From Pandoraea terrigena (GTDB lineage Bacteria > Pseudomonadota > Gammaproteobacteria > Burkholderiales > Burkholderiaceae), in the NCBI RefSeq assembly GCF_902459705.1, contig NZ_CABPRU010000018.1:1-51342 (forward strand): a stretch of 51,342 nucleotides of DNA, in the 5' to 3' direction. Numbering within the stretch: position 1 is the stretch's first letter; every line of letters starts with the position of its first letter. Shown here piece by piece: positions 28,333 through 37,208 of the stretch. Made by a program: the position numbers and the translations under genes. A model generated the notes under the pieces. The model was given only the letters and a program-made list of their open reading frames with translations, was not told where the DNA came from and searched no databases.

Positions 28333-29715
28333 ATGTCGGTAAAGCCGGTCGTGCGGAGTCGCCTGCTGTTGGCCGCGTGCCTGAGTGTCGGGGTTCCGGC
28401 GGGCGCGCACGCACAATCTTTGTTCTCGGATACCAATCCACCATGTTTCACTGAGCGCAACGCCATCTCCTATGGGTTGTGGGAGCGCGGTCTCGCGCCC
28501 CAGTATTTCGTGCCCCCGCCACCCCCACCCGCACCACCCGTGGCCACGGATCCCGACGCCGCCACGGATCCCATCGCATTGTTCGCAGGGGACGATCCGG
28601 ATGCGGTCGCCGCTGCCGTCGATCGTGACGCTGCCAGGCGAGCTGCGCAGTCCGTGGCGAGTGACGCCGTCGCTGGCGCGGACCCGGCGGCCGAGGCTCC
28701 GCAGACCGCATCGGATGCGCAGGTGTCGAGCGCCGATCCGTCGCTGGCGGCGTCGGGTGCCGATGGCGTGGTGGGCGTGGATGACACGGCAAGCGCGCCG
28801 TTGGCGCAAGCGCCTGCGCCATCGCCGCCTCTCCCGGCAGCTGACTTTGCCGTCGCGCCGGAGCTGAGCGCTGACGGCACGGCCATTTCGGCCGTCGATC
28901 TGGATGCGGCGTCGGCCGCCTCGGCCGCGAGTCGCGAGCCGCCGCCCGCCCAGGACGTCGCACCGCCCAACGCCTTTCTCGCACGCGCCTCGTGCCTGCG
29001 CGGGCTGCCGCATCAGGAGAGTCGCGCGGATCGCAACATCCAGATGCTGATGCGCGGAGGGCTCGTGGTGCGAGACGAGACGTTGCCGTTCATTGCCACG
29101 CGCAGCCGCACGCCCGGCGAGGGCGCCGTGGGTCTCCAGGTGATCAACGAGCGGCCCTACCAGTTCAACGTCGGCATGAACAACAGCGGCATGGCCACCT
29201 CGGGCAAGATGCAGGGCACTGCGAACCTGTTGATGCGCGATCCGCTGGGCATGTACGGCAAGTTCAATACGACGCTGAGCCAGGATTTGCAGAATGCGCG
29301 TCGCGATGCGACGAACCGCGATCTGTCGGCCAATTACTCGTTGCCGATCGATGCCGATTGGACCGTCGGCATCACCGGCAAGAGCAACGCGGCGACGGAC
29401 CAGACCGCCCCGGGCACCACGCAGACGCAGACACTGCAATGGCGTGTGCGGCGCGCGCTCGACTTCACGGCGAACGGCTCGACGGGCCTGGAATTGCGCT
29501 ACAACCGGAGTCGCACGGAAGATCCGAACGCCGTTCACACCTACGACAGCTATGCCGAGGTGGGGCTGAGCCACACCCACAACTTCGGGGCGTCGAAGCT
29601 CGATGTGTCGCTGATGCAGCGGCTGAACGCGCCGTGGATGCCAACATCGAGCGGCCTGCCGGGCTGGTCGTATCGCTTCCAGTCGATCGACGCGAAGCTC
29701 ACCGTGCCGTTTTGA
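28333..29715 (+). CDS. Outer-membrane protein with TpsB (ShlB/FhaC)-like barrel, no POTRA domain
   Basis: A 460-residue exported protein. Residues 1-27 look like a signal peptide ending AHA; LAAC at 13-16 is a lipobox-like alternative. Residues about 50-210 form a low-complexity linker rich in Ala, Asp, Pro and Ser, including a run of prolines. From about 240 the sequence resembles the barrel entry of two-partner secretion translocators: GLQVINERPYQFNVGMNNSG, then GTANLLMRDPLGMYGKFNTTL. Alternating strands follow to a C-terminal Phe (KLTVPF), the usual last residue of outer-membrane barrels. POTRA domains and a TpsA partner gene are absent. ATG 28333 has AGGTG upstream; the earlier ATG 28228 is not needed. 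Confidence 0.6.
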   Translation: MSVKPVVRSRLLLAACLSVGVPAGAHAQSLFSDTNPPCFTERNAISYGLWERGLAPQYFVPPPPPPAPPVATDPDAATDPIALFAGDDPDAVAAAVDRDAARRAAQSVASDAVAGADPAAEAPQTASDAQVSSADPSLAASGADGVVGVDDTASAPLAQAPAPSPPLPAADFAVAPELSADGTAISAVDLDAASAASAASREPPPAQDVAPPNAFLARASCLRGLPHQESRADRNIQMLMRGGLVVRDETLPFIATRSRTPGEGAVGLQVINERPYQFNVGMNNSGMATSGKMQGTANLLMRDPLGMYGKFNTTLSQDLQNARRDATNRDLSANYSLPIDADWTVGITGKSNAATDQTAPGTTQTQTLQWRVRRALDFTANGSTGLELRYNRSRTEDPNAVHTYDSYAEVGLSHTHNFGASKLDVSLMQRLNAPWMPTSSGLPGWSYRFQSIDAKLTVPF

Positions 29716-29781
29716 CGACATCCATCATGGTACTGAGCGATACCGTTCGCACGCGCGTCTTGCGAGGCGATTCGCGTAGGC

Positions 29782-29807
29782 AAAAAAAACCCGCCAGGTC
29801 GGCGGGT
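29782..29807 (-). terminator. Strong rho-independent terminator, minus strand
   Basis: CCCGCC (29790-29795) pairs with GGCGGG (29801-29806) around AGGTC, with eight A on the plus strand (29782-29789), giving a run of eight U after the stem on the minus strand. Both neighbouring genes are on the plus strand. Confidence 0.8.
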
Positions 29808-29867
29808 GAGGAAGCAGGCCTTCCACGGGGAAGTGAAAGCCCGGTCTCGCGAGGTGTTTGCGAGACC
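29782..29867 (-). ncRNA. Candidate small RNA with three hairpins
   Basis: On the minus strand a possible promoter (TAGCCA at 29896-29901, 17 bases, GATACT at 29873-29878) points to a start near 29867. The RNA would hold a TCTCGC/GCGAGA hairpin (alternative outer pairing CACGGG/CCCGTG), then GGAAG-loop-CTTCC (29810-29824), then a strong terminator. A CTTTCACTTCCCC stretch between the hairpins is pyrimidine-rich and could face ribosome binding sites. There is no protein gene on this strand here. No known RNA family was recognised. Confidence 0.4.
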
Positions 29868-29978
29868 CGTGTAGTATCGTGACCCAACCGTCTGTTGGCT
29901 ATGGGCTAAGTCCTAAAGTGCATGTCAGACGCTTTCCATTTCCGCTTCCCAACCTTTCTGACATACGCAGGGCGACAG

Positions 29979-30473
29979 ATGACCGAACCGACCGACACCA
30001 CACTGGCCAGTGCCACCCAGATCGCTGCCATGCAGACGTTGCGCGCCGCGCTGCTCGCCCAGCACAAGGTGCTGATCGCCAACGATCGTCTGCAATACGA
30101 AGCGGTCTTCGGACCGGTGCCGACCGGCCGCTTCGTGCAACTGCTTACCGAAGACGCCTGGTTTCGCTGGCTTGACCCGCTCTCGCGCCTGATCGTTGCC
30201 CTCGATGAATGGCTGGAGCAGACCCCGCCGCAGACGGACGCCGGCATCGCGCTGGCCGACGAAGCCGCCAAGCTGTTCCGTCATGCCGACGTCGAGTTCG
30301 GCGAGCGCTACCGCCTGGCTTTGCAGCAGGCCCCGGACGCGGTGCTCGGGCAGGGGCAGGTCGTGGCGGCGCTGCGCGGCGCACCGCAATCGCCGCCCGA
30401 CGTGTCCGGGAAATCCGATGCGCCGGTTGCGAAGGAGCCCGACGCGTCGGCAAACGAGGGCGACGGCGCTTGA
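29979..30473 (+). CDS. Hypothetical protein, 164 residues
   Basis: Not assigned to a family. The soluble protein has an N-terminal helical region (ATQIAAMQTLRAALLAQHKVLI), a YEAVFGPVPTGRFVQLLTEDAWFRWLDPLSRLIVALDEWLE core and a disordered acidic/Pro tail from about residue 130. No signal peptide or membrane segment is seen. ATG 29979 is preferred over ATG 29922 because CAGGGCGAC lies before it at suitable spacing. The core suggests a small folded domain preserved by selection. Confidence 0.65.
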   Translation: MTEPTDTTLASATQIAAMQTLRAALLAQHKVLIANDRLQYEAVFGPVPTGRFVQLLTEDAWFRWLDPLSRLIVALDEWLEQTPPQTDAGIALADEAAKLFRHADVEFGERYRLALQQAPDAVLGQGQVVAALRGAPQSPPDVSGKSDAPVAKEPDASANEGDGA

Positions 30474-30876
30474 GCAGGGAGGGGGCAGACCGTCAAGCCG
30501 AAAATTTGTTCCGAGGTTGATCGTTTTTTGAGCAATGCTCTTGACAGCCTGTGTTCATGGGGCGTTCGAGAAGGTGAAAGCAGGTTATCCAGTGGGTTAT
30601 CCACACAGGGTGTGGACAACTTGTCGATACCGCCCCGATGCCACGTTGCCTGCGCGTCGTCGACCGAGACAAACGCTCTCCGGTTTGGCCACGGCAACCG
30701 CGCGGCGAGGAAGGGGCGACGTGAAGCGACGATGGCGTAACCGCCTGGCCCTGTAGGAATCCTTCACGTTGGCCCTATGTCGATGGGGTAGTGGCTGCGA
30801 CAATGGCGCTTTGCGTGCTGTCGGACGTGGGCGGCGTCAGTCGTCCTCCGACACCCGCCTGCCGCCACCCATCGAC
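30474..30876. other. Intergenic region with AT-rich tract and DnaA-box cluster
   Basis: These 403 bases carry no convincing protein gene. An AT-rich stretch (about 30495-30540, including GATCGTTTTTTGAG) is followed by three DnaA-box-like nonamers at 30585-30619. The remainder to 30876 is GC-rich and featureless. Confidence 0.5.
30585..30619. promoter_or_regulatory. Cluster of three DnaA boxes
   Basis: TTATCCAGT (30585-30593), TTATCCACA (30597-30605, perfect consensus) and the inverted TGTGGACAA (30611-30619, one mismatch) lie within 35 bases. The spacing is three bases between the first two and five between the last two. No dnaA, dnaN, parA or rpmH gene is nearby, so this is not an obvious chromosomal origin; a DnaA-titration site or a DnaA-controlled promoter is possible. 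Confidence 0.55.
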
Positions 30877-31725
30877 ATGACAACCACGCCCATCGTGCTG
30901 TTGGTGCTGCTCTCTGCACTGATGCACGCCACCTGGAACGCCTTTCTCCACGCCAGTCCCGATCGCGTCTGGCAAGTTGGCATGATGGCGGTGCCGCAAG
31001 GGCTCGCCGCCGTGGCCGGCATCGTGTGGCTGCCCCTGCCGCCGGTACACGTCTGGCCGCTCATCCTCCTCTCTGCCGCCGCGCAGGTCGCATACACGGC
31101 GGCGCTCATCCGGGCCTACCGCGTCGGTGAGTTCGGGCAGATCTATCCCATTGCACGCGGTATTTCCCCGTTGCTGATCTCGGGCGCGGCGCTAGTGCTG
31201 GCGGGCGAGTGGCCGACTGGGATGGCGGCGTGGGGCATCGTGTGCATCTGCGCCGGCATTCTGACGCTCGCGTTGCGTGGTCGGCGGCTGTCGGGCGACA
31301 GCGTGCCTGCCGCATTGCTCACGGGGGTGTTCATCGCGGCGTACACGGTCATCGACGGCTTCGGCGTGCGATTGTCCAACGGCAACGGCTTCGGCTACCT
31401 CGCATGGGCCTATCTCTTCGCGAGCGTGCCGCTGGTGGGTGCCGTGGCGAAGTGGCGGGGCGGATGGCGAGGCATGTTCCTTGCCCCGCGCCGCCGCGTG
31501 GCGGAAGCGCTGGGGGCGGGCATCGTCGCGCAATGCGCCTATGGCATGGTGGTGTTTGCGCTGCAGTACCTGCCGATGGGCGTCGTGTCGGCGCTGCGCG
31601 AGTCGAGCGCCATTATCGCGATGCTGCTGGGCTGGATGTTCCTGCGGGAAAAGCTTACCGCCCGCCGCCTCGCGGCGTGCGGCCTCGTTGTCGGCGGGGC
31701 GGTACTCATCAAGCTGGGCGCGTAA
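30877..31725 (+). CDS. EamA-family (DMT superfamily) permease
   Basis: A 282-residue protein with about ten membrane helices in two EamA repeats. The first helix contains ALMHATWNAFLHAS, and the loop VGEFGQIYPIARGISPLLISGAA is typical of the small-metabolite exporter group. The second repeat ends ALRESSAIIAMLLGWMFLREKLTARRLAACGLVVGG. The substrate is unknown. ATG 30877 begins the first hydrophobic helix; the upstream extension of the frame is not membrane-like. The gene is convergent with fdsD, with an 82-base gap. Confidence 0.85.
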   Translation: MTTTPIVLLVLLSALMHATWNAFLHASPDRVWQVGMMAVPQGLAAVAGIVWLPLPPVHVWPLILLSAAAQVAYTAALIRAYRVGEFGQIYPIARGISPLLISGAALVLAGEWPTGMAAWGIVCICAGILTLALRGRRLSGDSVPAALLTGVFIAAYTVIDGFGVRLSNGNGFGYLAWAYLFASVPLVGAVAKWRGGWRGMFLAPRRRVAEALGAGIVAQCAYGMVVFALQYLPMGVVSALRESSAIIAMLLGWMFLREKLTARRLAACGLVVGGAVLIKLGA

Positions 31726-31807
31726 GTGCGCGCTACATCGGCACCTGCGCGGCACCTGCGCGGCACCTAAGCGGCGCCAACGGCCATGCGTCGTACCTGC
31801 GTTGCGT

Positions 31808-32041
31808 TCAGCCGCGCGGCCAGAGTTCGGCGCGATGCGCCGTGATCGCGGCCACGACGATCTCGCGCATCCCATGGCCGTCGGTGGATTCGAGATGTTC
31901 GAGAATCGTCATGCGCATGCGCGGCGCCCAGAAGCGTCGCAGGTGGCCGGCAATGTTGTCGAGCGCCTCGCTGCGGTCGGGCATCGTCTCGAAGAAGTCC
32001 CCGATCTGATTGGCCATCTTGACCAGGTTGTCGGTGTCCAT
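31808..32041 (-). CDS. fdsD: NAD-dependent formate dehydrogenase delta subunit (FdsD)
   Basis: A 77-residue protein that matches FdsD throughout: DNLVKMANQIGDFFETMPD, LDNIAGHLRRFWAPRMRMTILEHL and AAITAHRAELWPRG. In Cupriavidus and Rhodobacter the delta subunit is needed for assembly or stability of the FdsABG molybdoenzyme and carries no cofactor of its own. It is the last gene of the minus-strand fds operon but lies 208 bases after fdsA, where fdsC is found in the usual fdsGBACD order. The only purine-rich stretch upstream (AGGGGA) is further from the ATG than usual. Confidence 0.88.
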   Translation of the reverse strand: MDTDNLVKMANQIGDFFETMPDRSEALDNIAGHLRRFWAPRMRMTILEHLESTDGHGMREIVVAAITAHRAELWPRG

Positions 32042-32249
32042 GATCTGTTGTGTCCCCTGAAATCGTTCTCTGTGTGTTGGCTGCCGTAGGTCGCGTGGCC
32101 AATCGCGCGTCCGCCGCACCGTCTGATGGCAATCGACGGCGAGGCTTGCCGGAGTCTCCGGCGATGGACGCGGATTGTCCGTCGCGGCGCGCCGCCTCGA
32201 AAGTCTCCGATGGCGCGGCGCGCATTGCTTCCGCTCTTCCTTTGCCGAC

Positions 32250-35114
32250 TTAGCCCGCGCTCGCCTCGGTCGCGCCGCGAGCGTGTTCGAGGAAGGCCTC
32301 CTGCTGACGGTTGAAGTCCGAGTACTGACGCTGCCATTCCGACGGCTGGGCCACCGGTGTGATCTGCACCGCCGTCACCTTGTACTCGGGACAGTTGGTT
32401 GCCCAATCGGAGTTGTCCGTGGTGATGACGTTGGCACCCGACTCCGGGAAGTGGAACGTCGTGTAGACCACGCCGGGCTGCATGCGATCGCTCACGACGG
32501 CACGCAGCACGGTCTCGCCGGCGCGGCTCTGAATGCCGACCCAGTCGCCGTCCTTCACGCCGCGCTCTTCCGCATCGTGCGGATGAATCTCGAGCCGGTC
32601 CTCGTCATGCCAGTGGACGTTGTCCGTGCGGCGCGTCTGCGCACCGACGTTGTACTGCGACAGGATCCGCCCGGTGGTGAGGATAAGCGGGAAGCGGCGC
32701 GTGACCTTTTCATCCGTGGGCACGTACTGCGTGATGAGGAACTTGCCCTTGCCGCGCACGAATTCGTCGATGTGCATGACGGGCGTGCCGTCCGGCGCGG
32801 CTTCGTTGCAAGGCCACTGCACGCTGCCCATCCGGTCGAGTTTCTCGTAGCTCACGCCGGTAAAGGTCGGCGTGAGGCGTGCGATCTCGTCCATGATTTC
32901 CGACGGGTGCGAGTAGTGCATTTCGTAGCCCAGTCGCTTGGCCAGTTCAATCGTGACTTCCCAATCGGCGTAACCGGCGCGCGGCGGCATTACCTGGCGC
33001 ACGCGCGAGATACGGCGCTCGGCGTTGGTGAACGTGCCGTCCTTCTCCAGGAACGACGAGCCCGGCAGCAGCACATGCGCATACTTCGCCGTTTCGTTCA
33101 GGAAGATGTCCTGCACGACGATGCACTCCATCTGTTCGAGGGCGTGGGTGACGTGCTGCGTATTCGGGTCGGACTGCACGATGTCCTCGCCCTGACAGTA
33201 CAGGCCCATGAAGGTGCCTGAGATCGCGGCGTCGAACATGTTCGGAATACGCAGGCCCGGCTCGGACTGGATCTCGACGCCCCATTCGGCTTCGAACAGT
33301 GCACGGGCGCTCGAATCCGACACGTGACGATAGCCCGGCAGTTCATGCGGGAACGCGCCCATGTCGCACGAGCCCTGCACGTTGTTCTGGCCGCGCAGCG
33401 GGTTCACGCCCACGCCTTCACGGCCGATGTTGCCGGTGGCCATGGCGAGGTTGGCGATACCGATCACCGTCGTGGAGCCTTGCGCATGCTCGGTCACGCC
33501 CAGGCCGTAATAGATCGCTGCGTTGCCGCCCTTGGCATACAGGCGCGCGGCACCGCGCACGAGATGCGCCGGCACACCGGTGTGTGCTTCGGTCGCTTCG
33601 GGCGAGTTCTCGGCACGGGCGATGAAGTCGCGCCACTGCTGGAACGCGCGATCCTCGCAGCGCTCGGCGATGAACGCGTCGGCCATCAGCCCTTCGGTCA
33701 CGATGACGTGCGCAAGCGCGTTGATCATCGCCACGTTCGTGCCCGGACGCAGTTGCAGGTGGTAGTCGGCCTTGATGTGCGGGCTGTTCACCAGGTCGAT
33801 GCGGCGCGGGTCGATCACGATCAGCTTGGCGCCTTCGCGCAGTCGCCGCTTCATGCGCGAGCCGAACACCGGGTGTCCGTCGGTCGGGTTCGCGCCCATC
33901 ACGAGAATCACGTCCGAGTGCTCGACTGACTTGAACGTCTGCGTGCCGGCCGATTCGCCGAGCGTCGCCTTCAGGCCGTAGCCGGTCGGCGAGTGGCACA
34001 CGCGCGCGCAGGTGTCGACGTTGTTGTTGCCGAAAGCGGCGCGCACGAGCTTCTGGACCAGGTAGTCTTCTTCGTTCGTGCAGCGTGACGACACCAGCCC
34101 GCCGATCGAGTCGCGCCCGTACTTGGCCTGAATGCGCTTGAACTCCGACGCCGCATAGTCGAGTGCCTCGTCCCACGACACGTCCTGCCACGGATCGGTG
34201 ATCTTCTTGCGAATCTTGGGCGTGAGAATGCGGTCCTTGTGCGTGGCGTAACCCCAGGCAAAGCGGCCCTTCACGCAGGCGTGGCCTTCGTTGGCCTGAC
34301 CGTCCTTGTGCGGCACCATGCGCACGACTTCGTTACCCTTCATCTCCGCCTTGAACGAGCAGCCCACGCCGCAATAGGCGCAGGTGGTGATCTTGGCGTG
34401 CTCGGCCTGGCCGAGATGGATGACCGACTTTTCCTGCAGCGTCGCGGTCGGGCAGGCGGCCACGCAGGCGCCGCACGACACGCACTCGGAGTCCATGAAC
34501 GCCTGATCCTGTCCCGCCGAGACGCGCGCTTCGAAGCCACGGCCCGAGATCGTCAGCGCGAACGTGCCCTGCGTTTCCTCGCAGGCGCGCACGCACCGGT
34601 TGCAGACGATGCACTTCGAGGCGTCGTAGGTAAAGTAGGGGTTCGACTCGTCCTTCTGGCTGTCGAAGTGATTGGCGCCATCGAAGCCGTAACGCACTTC
34701 GCGCAGGCCCGTCACACCGGCCATGTCCTGCAGTTCGCAGTCACCGTTGGCGGCGCAGGTCAGGCAGTCGAGCGGGTGATCGGAGATGTACAGCTCCATC
34801 ACGCCCTTGCGCAGCTCCTGGAGCTTCGGCGATTGCGTGCGCACCTTCATGCCGGGTTCGACGGGGGTGGTGCACGACGCGGGGTAGCCGCGACGGCCTT
34901 CGATCTCGACGAGGCACAGACGGCACGAACCGAACGGCTCGAGCGAGTCGGTGGCGCACAGCTTGGGCACATTCACGCCGCCTTCGGAGGCCGCGCGCAT
35001 GATCGAGGTGCCGGCCGGCACCGTGACCAGTTCGCCGTCGATCTCCAGCGTGACTTCCTGCGTCGATTCACGGCGCGGGGTGCCGTAATCCTTTTCAAAC
35101 ATCGGGTCCATCAT
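32250..35114 (-). CDS. fdsA: NAD-dependent formate dehydrogenase alpha subunit (FdsA)
   Basis: A 954-residue molybdenum/bis-MGD catalytic subunit that oxidises formate to CO2. The N-terminus is NuoG-like. Residues C53, C64, C67 and C81 hold a 2Fe-2S centre. H113, C117, C120 and C126 give the His-ligated 4Fe-4S centre. C168-C178 and C211-C221 form two ferredoxin-type clusters, and C245, C248 and C252 begin the cluster next to the molybdopterin. C373 in ARVCHSPTG is the expected Mo ligand, followed by the conserved His. The remaining residues form the molybdopterin and dinucleotide-binding domains. AGGAG precedes the tandem ATG codons, and the gene starts 13 bases after fdsB. Confidence 0.95.
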   Translation of the reverse strand: MMDPMFEKDYGTPRRESTQEVTLEIDGELVTVPAGTSIMRAASEGGVNVPKLCATDSLEPFGSCRLCLVEIEGRRGYPASCTTPVEPGMKVRTQSPKLQELRKGVMELYISDHPLDCLTCAANGDCELQDMAGVTGLREVRYGFDGANHFDSQKDESNPYFTYDASKCIVCNRCVRACEETQGTFALTISGRGFEARVSAGQDQAFMDSECVSCGACVAACPTATLQEKSVIHLGQAEHAKITTCAYCGVGCSFKAEMKGNEVVRMVPHKDGQANEGHACVKGRFAWGYATHKDRILTPKIRKKITDPWQDVSWDEALDYAASEFKRIQAKYGRDSIGGLVSSRCTNEEDYLVQKLVRAAFGNNNVDTCARVCHSPTGYGLKATLGESAGTQTFKSVEHSDVILVMGANPTDGHPVFGSRMKRRLREGAKLIVIDPRRIDLVNSPHIKADYHLQLRPGTNVAMINALAHVIVTEGLMADAFIAERCEDRAFQQWRDFIARAENSPEATEAHTGVPAHLVRGAARLYAKGGNAAIYYGLGVTEHAQGSTTVIGIANLAMATGNIGREGVGVNPLRGQNNVQGSCDMGAFPHELPGYRHVSDSSARALFEAEWGVEIQSEPGLRIPNMFDAAISGTFMGLYCQGEDIVQSDPNTQHVTHALEQMECIVVQDIFLNETAKYAHVLLPGSSFLEKDGTFTNAERRISRVRQVMPPRAGYADWEVTIELAKRLGYEMHYSHPSEIMDEIARLTPTFTGVSYEKLDRMGSVQWPCNEAAPDGTPVMHIDEFVRGKGKFLITQYVPTDEKVTRRFPLILTTGRILSQYNVGAQTRRTDNVHWHDEDRLEIHPHDAEERGVKDGDWVGIQSRAGETVLRAVVSDRMQPGVVYTTFHFPESGANVITTDNSDWATNCPEYKVTAVQITPVAQPSEWQRQYSDFNRQQEAFLEHARGATEASAG

Positions 35115-35127
35115 GGTGGGCGATCTC

Positions 35128-36744
35128 CTAGGCGGCCTTGGTCGGCAGATTCGACGGTTCGGCCGCGCCGAAGTCTTCGGGGAAATGGTTCAGCGCAGAC
35201 AGCACGGGGTAGGGCGTCATGCCGCCCATCGCGCACAGCGAGCCAGCGAGCATGGTGTCGCACAGATCGCGCAGCAGCTTGATCTGCTTGGGACGGTCGC
35301 GTCCGTCGATGATCTTGTCCATCACTTCGACGCCGCGCGTCGAACCGATACGGCACGGCGTGCACTTGCCGCACGACTCGATGGTGCAGAACTCCATCGC
35401 ATAGCGGGCGAGCCTGGCCAGGTCGACGGTGTCGTCATGCGCCACGATGCCGCCGTGACCGAGCACTGCCCAGAGTGCGGCGAACGCTTCGTAGTCGAGC
35501 GGGGTATCCCATTGCGATTCGGGCAGATAGGAGCCAAGCGGGCCACCGACCTGTACCGCGCGCAGCGGGCGGCCTGTGATGGCGCCACCGCCGAACTCGT
35601 ACAGGATGTCGCGCAACGTCACGCCGAAGGCCTTCTCGATGAGGCCGCCGTATTTGATGTTGCCCGCGAGCTGGATGGGCAGTGTGCCGCGCGAGCGACC
35701 CATGCCGAAGTTCTTGTAGAAGTCGGCGCCGCGATCCATGATGATGGGCACCGACGCCAGCGAGATCACGTTGTTGATGACCGTGGGCAGGCCGAAGAGA
35801 CCTTCGATGGCGGGCAGCGGCGGCTTGGCACGTACCACGCCGCGTTTGCCTTCGAGACTTTCCAGCAACGCGGTTTCCTCGCCGCAGACGTAAGCGCCGG
35901 CCGCCTTGCGCACTTCGAGATGGAACGTCTTGCCGGTGCCCAGGATGTTCTCGCCCAGGTAGCCCGCCTGGCCAGCATTGGCGATGGCTTCGTTGAGGAC
36001 ATCAATGGAATGCGGATACTCGCTGCGCACGTAGATATAACCGCGCGTGGCGCCTACGGCGATGCCTGCAATCGTCATGCCCTCGACGAGCACGAGCGGA
36101 TCGCCTTCCATCAGCATGCGATCGGCGAACGTGCCCGAGTCCCCTTCGTCGGCATTGCAGACGATGTACTTCTGGGCGGCCGACGTGCCGAGCACGGTCT
36201 TCCACTTGATGCCGGTCGGGAACGCCGCACCGCCGCGACCGCGCAGGCCGGATTCGGTGACTTGCGCGACGATGGCCGCACCGTCCATCGCGAGCGCGTT
36301 ACGCAGGCCGCGATAGCCGTCATGCGCCACGTAGTCGTCAACGGACACGGGATCGGTGATGCCCACGCGGGCGAACGTCAACCGTTCCTGCTTCTTGAAA
36401 TACGGGATCTCTTCGGTCAGTCCTAGCGCGAGCGGATGATCGCCGCCGGCGGTGACGTTGGCGTCGAACAGGCCCGGGACGTCGTCCGCATCGACCGGAC
36501 CATAGGCGACGCGTCCCGCAGGGGTCGCGACTTCGAGTAACGGCTCGAGCCACAGCATGCCGCGCGTGCCGTTACGTACCAGCTCGATGTCGATGCCGCG
36601 CTGCGTGGCTTGCGCGATGATGGCGTCGGCGACGTCGTCGGCACCGAGTGCCAGCGCGGCGGAGTCACGCGGCAGATACAACCGCACCTTGCCGGGCGCA
36701 ACGGGCAAGGTGGATGACTTGGCGGAAGTGGAGGATTGGCTCAT
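35128..36744 (-). CDS. fdsB: NAD-dependent formate dehydrogenase beta subunit (FdsB)
   Basis: A 538-residue NuoF-like flavoprotein. An N-terminal thioredoxin-like part (about 1-110) is fused to the FMN- and NAD-binding domain (GLRGRGGAAFPTGIKW, CNADEGDSGTFADR, GAYVCGEETALLESLEG). C458, C461, C464 (ESCGKCTPCRIG) and C504 are the expected ligands of a 4Fe-4S cluster. It passes electrons from the FdsA clusters to NAD+. The start overlaps the fdsG stop by four bases (ATGA), so the two are translationally coupled. fdsA follows 13 bases downstream. Confidence 0.95.
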   Translation of the reverse strand: MSQSSTSAKSSTLPVAPGKVRLYLPRDSAALALGADDVADAIIAQATQRGIDIELVRNGTRGMLWLEPLLEVATPAGRVAYGPVDADDVPGLFDANVTAGGDHPLALGLTEEIPYFKKQERLTFARVGITDPVSVDDYVAHDGYRGLRNALAMDGAAIVAQVTESGLRGRGGAAFPTGIKWKTVLGTSAAQKYIVCNADEGDSGTFADRMLMEGDPLVLVEGMTIAGIAVGATRGYIYVRSEYPHSIDVLNEAIANAGQAGYLGENILGTGKTFHLEVRKAAGAYVCGEETALLESLEGKRGVVRAKPPLPAIEGLFGLPTVINNVISLASVPIIMDRGADFYKNFGMGRSRGTLPIQLAGNIKYGGLIEKAFGVTLRDILYEFGGGAITGRPLRAVQVGGPLGSYLPESQWDTPLDYEAFAALWAVLGHGGIVAHDDTVDLARLARYAMEFCTIESCGKCTPCRIGSTRGVEVMDKIIDGRDRPKQIKLLRDLCDTMLAGSLCAMGGMTPYPVLSALNHFPEDFGAAEPSNLPTKAA

Positions 36745-37208
36745 GCGGCATCCTTGGCGCGAGCGACCAGACGGTCGAATTTCTCAGGGGTGACGCGCGC
36801 GTGCAACTTATCGTCGATCGTGATGGCAGGTGACGTCGCGCACTGGCCCAGGCAATACACCGGTTCGAGTGCGACATCGCCGTGATGACTGTGCATCGCG
36901 CAGCCCAGCACCCGTTCGGCATGGGCGACAAGTGCGTCGGCGCCCATGCTCTGGCACGCCTCGGCGCGACAGATCTGCACAACGTGGCGCGGCGGCGCGC
37001 TGGTGCGGAAGTGGTGGTAAAACGTGATCACGCCATGCACTTCGGCGCGAGACAGGTTGAGGGCGTTGGCGATGACGGGCACGGCGTCCGGGGGGACGTA
37101 GCCGAAAGCGTCCTGCACGTCATGGAGGATCGGCAGAAGCGGGCCTTCCTGAGCCGCATGGGCGTCCAGAATCGCGTGCACCGTGGCGATGGAAAAAGCC
37201 TCGCGCAT
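36741..37208 (-). CDS. fdsG: NAD-dependent formate dehydrogenase gamma subunit (FdsG)
   Basis: A 155-residue NuoE-like protein with a thioredoxin-type 2Fe-2S domain. The cluster ligands are C80 and C85 (CRAEACQSMG) and C119 and C123 (CLGQCATSP). The helical N-terminus (LPILHDVQDAFGYVPPDAVPVIANAL) is the standard NuoE region. It is an electron relay within soluble FdsABG. AGGAG lies before ATG 37208. It is the first gene of the fds operon, and its promoter region carries the operator-like repeats at 37471-37491. Confidence 0.93.
   Translation of the reverse strand: MREAFSIATVHAILDAHAAQEGPLLPILHDVQDAFGYVPPDAVPVIANALNLSRAEVHGVITFYHHFRTSAPPRHVVQICRAEACQSMGADALVAHAERVLGCAMHSHHGDVALEPVYCLGQCATSPAITIDDKLHARVTPEKFDRLVARAKDAA

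Noticed and set aside
30535-30756. A short open frame across the DnaA-box cluster
   Set aside because: It lacks a ribosome binding site and any family resemblance, and covers the DnaA boxes.
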